Below, piece by piece: positions 6,013 through 7,147 of a DNA stretch of 7,147 nt; position 1 is the first letter of the stretch, and each line of letters begins with the position of its first letter. Source of the DNA: an uncultured Bacteroidota bacterium (GTDB lineage Bacteria > Bacteroidota > Bacteroidia > UBA7662). Both the position numbers and the translations under genes were made by a program. The notes beneath the pieces were generated by a model. The model made no database searches, was not told where the DNA came from, and was given only the letters and a program-made list of their open reading frames with translations. The stretch covers positions 1-7,147 of the forward strand of contig CAIVQI010000254.1 of the NCBI GenBank assembly GCA_903908015.1, given 5' to 3'.

Positions 6013-6452
6013 GGCTTTTGAATGTTGAAGCGATGAGAAAACCCCTCACCATCCTTCCAGGCTTGAATCGATACCACCCAACGGCCGTGAGCCAAATGAT
6101 GTGAGGCCAAACGCCCCTTAGAGGTCAATAATTGTTGCCACGTCCAAATAAAGTCGAGTGAGCGCTGATCAGGTTTGTAAAAATATACCCGGCCGCTGTC
6201 TGAATCAATCAACATAGGAGGCAGGAACAGGACCAATGAGTCATTTTCCCAAATCGGTGGAGCGCATGAGGGACAAATCCGATTCCAACGATCAATCTGC
6301 TCGCGCATTTGGTCATATTCAGCGTCAAGTTCATAATAGTTGTCGGTTACCAATTCTGGCGGGTTTTGTGTGCTGAATATGGCAAAACCAGTCATAAATC
6401 CTGCAAACACAATGAAGGATAAAGTGATGCTCAAAGGCCAAGTCATGCGCAT
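6009..6452 (-). CDS. ccoH: CcoH/FixH-family cbb3 oxidase assembly protein
   Basis: CcoH (FixH) is a small single-pass inner-membrane protein needed to assemble or stabilise cbb3-type cytochrome oxidase. The 147 residues have an N-terminal membrane anchor at about 5-26 (WPLSITLSFIVFAGFMTGF) and then the typical FixH stretch PELVTDNYYELDAEYDQM (32-49). A periplasmic-type beta-rich region follows, ending with the common pattern of a Trp-rich HGRWVVSIQAWKDG segment. A CxxC pair (C60, C63 in ICPSCAPP) sits just past the helix; I do not recall this as a family hallmark. The start is ATG 6452, with ATG 6446 a plausible alternative. It lies 31 bases after ccoG and its stop overlaps the TauE/SafE start, so the three genes look like one transcript. 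The family is divergent in sequence; context adds much to the call. Confidence 0.85.
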   Translation of the reverse strand: MRMTWPLSITLSFIVFAGFMTGFAIFSTQNPPELVTDNYYELDAEYDQMREQIDRWNRICPSCAPPIWENDSLVLFLPPMLIDSDSGRVYFYKPDQRSLDFIWTWQQLLTSKGRLASHHLAHGRWVVSIQAWKDGEGFSHRFNIQKP

Positions 6453-6483
6453 AGGAAAATGTCTGTAAAAAGATTAACGTAAG

Positions 6484-7147
6484 TCAAAACTGAAATTGGG
6501 ACTGTATGCGTTCCAGAATTTTTTCGCCACTGCGAACCTCAATGGTGATGGGCATTGGCTGTAATGTCTTTCCAAATTGTGTTGATTCGGAGGGAAAATA
6601 GATGAAGAAGGCACCCTCACTATATCCCTGGGGGGGGATGCTCAGCGAATGACCAATCATACGAAGTGAGCCAGATTGTGTGGTCAAGTGAAATTCCACT
6701 GGCAGCTCATGAAAAGTCTTATTAATACTTTTCACCATAAAAAGATTACCGATACGACCATCAGGCAAATGTTGCGGGGCCAGACCCCGGGCCCTCAAAA
6801 TGGTGGTTTCAGTATCAGTACGGGAAAAGAGTAGGTAACCAAAAGCGCTGGCAAGCACAACCAAGAGTAAGGCATAGAGCATGATTCTTGGTCGCCAAAA
6901 GTCCGATTTTTGCCCGCTTAAACCCAACTCTGAGTCATAGCGAATCAAGCCCTGGGGTTTTTTGATGGTATGCATCATCGCGTCGCAGGCATCAATACAG
7001 GCTGTACAATTAATGCATTCGAGTTGATTGCCATTTCTGATATCGATGCCAGTCGGACAGACTTCCACGCATTGGCCGCAGTCAATGCAGTCACCCAATC
7101 CACTTTTTCGCTGTTGACCATGCTTTCCCCGTGGTTCGCCCCGAACA
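6484..7147 (-). CDS. ccoG: CcoG/FixG ferredoxin-type cbb3 oxidase accessory protein, C-terminal part (cut by window edge)
   Basis: CcoG is a membrane-bound iron-sulfur protein, shown in Rhodobacter to act as a cupric reductase supplying Cu(I) for cbb3 oxidase. The open frame runs off the right edge; the visible part starts VRGEPRGKHGQQRKSG. A ferredoxin module then carries two four-Cys sets: GDCIDCGQCVEVCPTGID (about 7092-7040) and ECINCTACIDACDAM (about 7020-6975). After a cytoplasmic linker comes a transmembrane helix (about 6893-6826, IMLYALLLVVLASAFGYLLF) and a FixG C-terminal immunoglobulin-like domain to the end. The N-terminal membrane helices and start codon are outside the window; a TTG at 7098 is internal, since the RGEPRG segment upstream is conserved in the family. 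A run of eight C on the coding strand (6637-6630) lies in the C-terminal domain with the frame intact. It is first of the visible ccoG-ccoH-TauE/SafE series. Confidence 0.94.
   Translation of the reverse strand, partial: VRGEPRGKHGQQRKSGLGDCIDCGQCVEVCPTGIDIRNGNQLECINCTACIDACDAMMHTIKKPQGLIRYDSELGLSGQKSDFWRPRIMLYALLLVVLASAFGYLLFSRTDTETTILRARGLAPQHLPDGRIGNLFMVKSINKTFHELPVEFHLTTQSGSLRMIGHSLSIPPQGYSEGAFFIYFPSESTQFGKTLQPMPITIEVRSGEKILERIQSQFQF

Noticed and set aside
1..7147. A novel defence, mobile or RNA-guided system.
   Set aside because: Every sizeable gene belongs to a recognisable family with housekeeping, secretion-control or respiratory roles, and no repeats, integrase, transposase or toxin-antitoxin pair is visible.

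Overview
The window looks like chromosomal DNA from a member of the Bacteroidota. The strongest evidence is a complete porX, a receiver plus PglZ/alkaline-phosphatase-like protein known from that phylum. Support comes from a promoter matching the Bacteroidota consensus (TTG, 19 bases, TAnnTTTG), A-rich rather than Shine-Dalgarno start regions, and the HD-phosphohydrolase/lpxD and ccoG-ccoH-TauE/SafE gene pairings. I cannot place it below phylum. Base composition and codon use look even, and there are no transposases, integrases, tRNA or rRNA genes, CRISPR arrays or prophage genes. This is a compact core-genome stretch.

Left block (1-1562, minus strand): the 5' part of lpxD (lipid A synthesis), cut by the window edge, lies downstream of an HD-domain phosphohydrolase gene. 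Centre (1627-3189, plus): porX, divergent from the HD gene across 64 bases. It encodes the response regulator tied to the type IX secretion system. Centre-right (3247-5263, plus): a tight three-gene operon of an EVE-domain protein, a PyrR-type phosphoribosyltransferase and pyrB, joined by two ATGA stop/start overlaps and preceded by a promoter so close that the mRNA may be leaderless. Right block (5275-7147, minus): TauE/SafE-like membrane protein, ccoH (fixH) and the C-terminal part of ccoG, an assembly cluster for cbb3-type cytochrome oxidase. The catalytic subunit genes would be expected beyond the right edge. The pyrB and TauE/SafE genes converge on a small hairpin that contains the stop codon of the latter.

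The genes cover envelope lipid synthesis, secretion control, pyrimidine synthesis and microaerobic respiration. I do not see an unknown defence or mobile system. The points most worth a second look are the EVE gene translationally coupled to pyrimidine genes behind a probably leaderless promoter, and a PyrR that has lost most residues used for RNA binding in Bacillus and carries a Ser-rich insertion.
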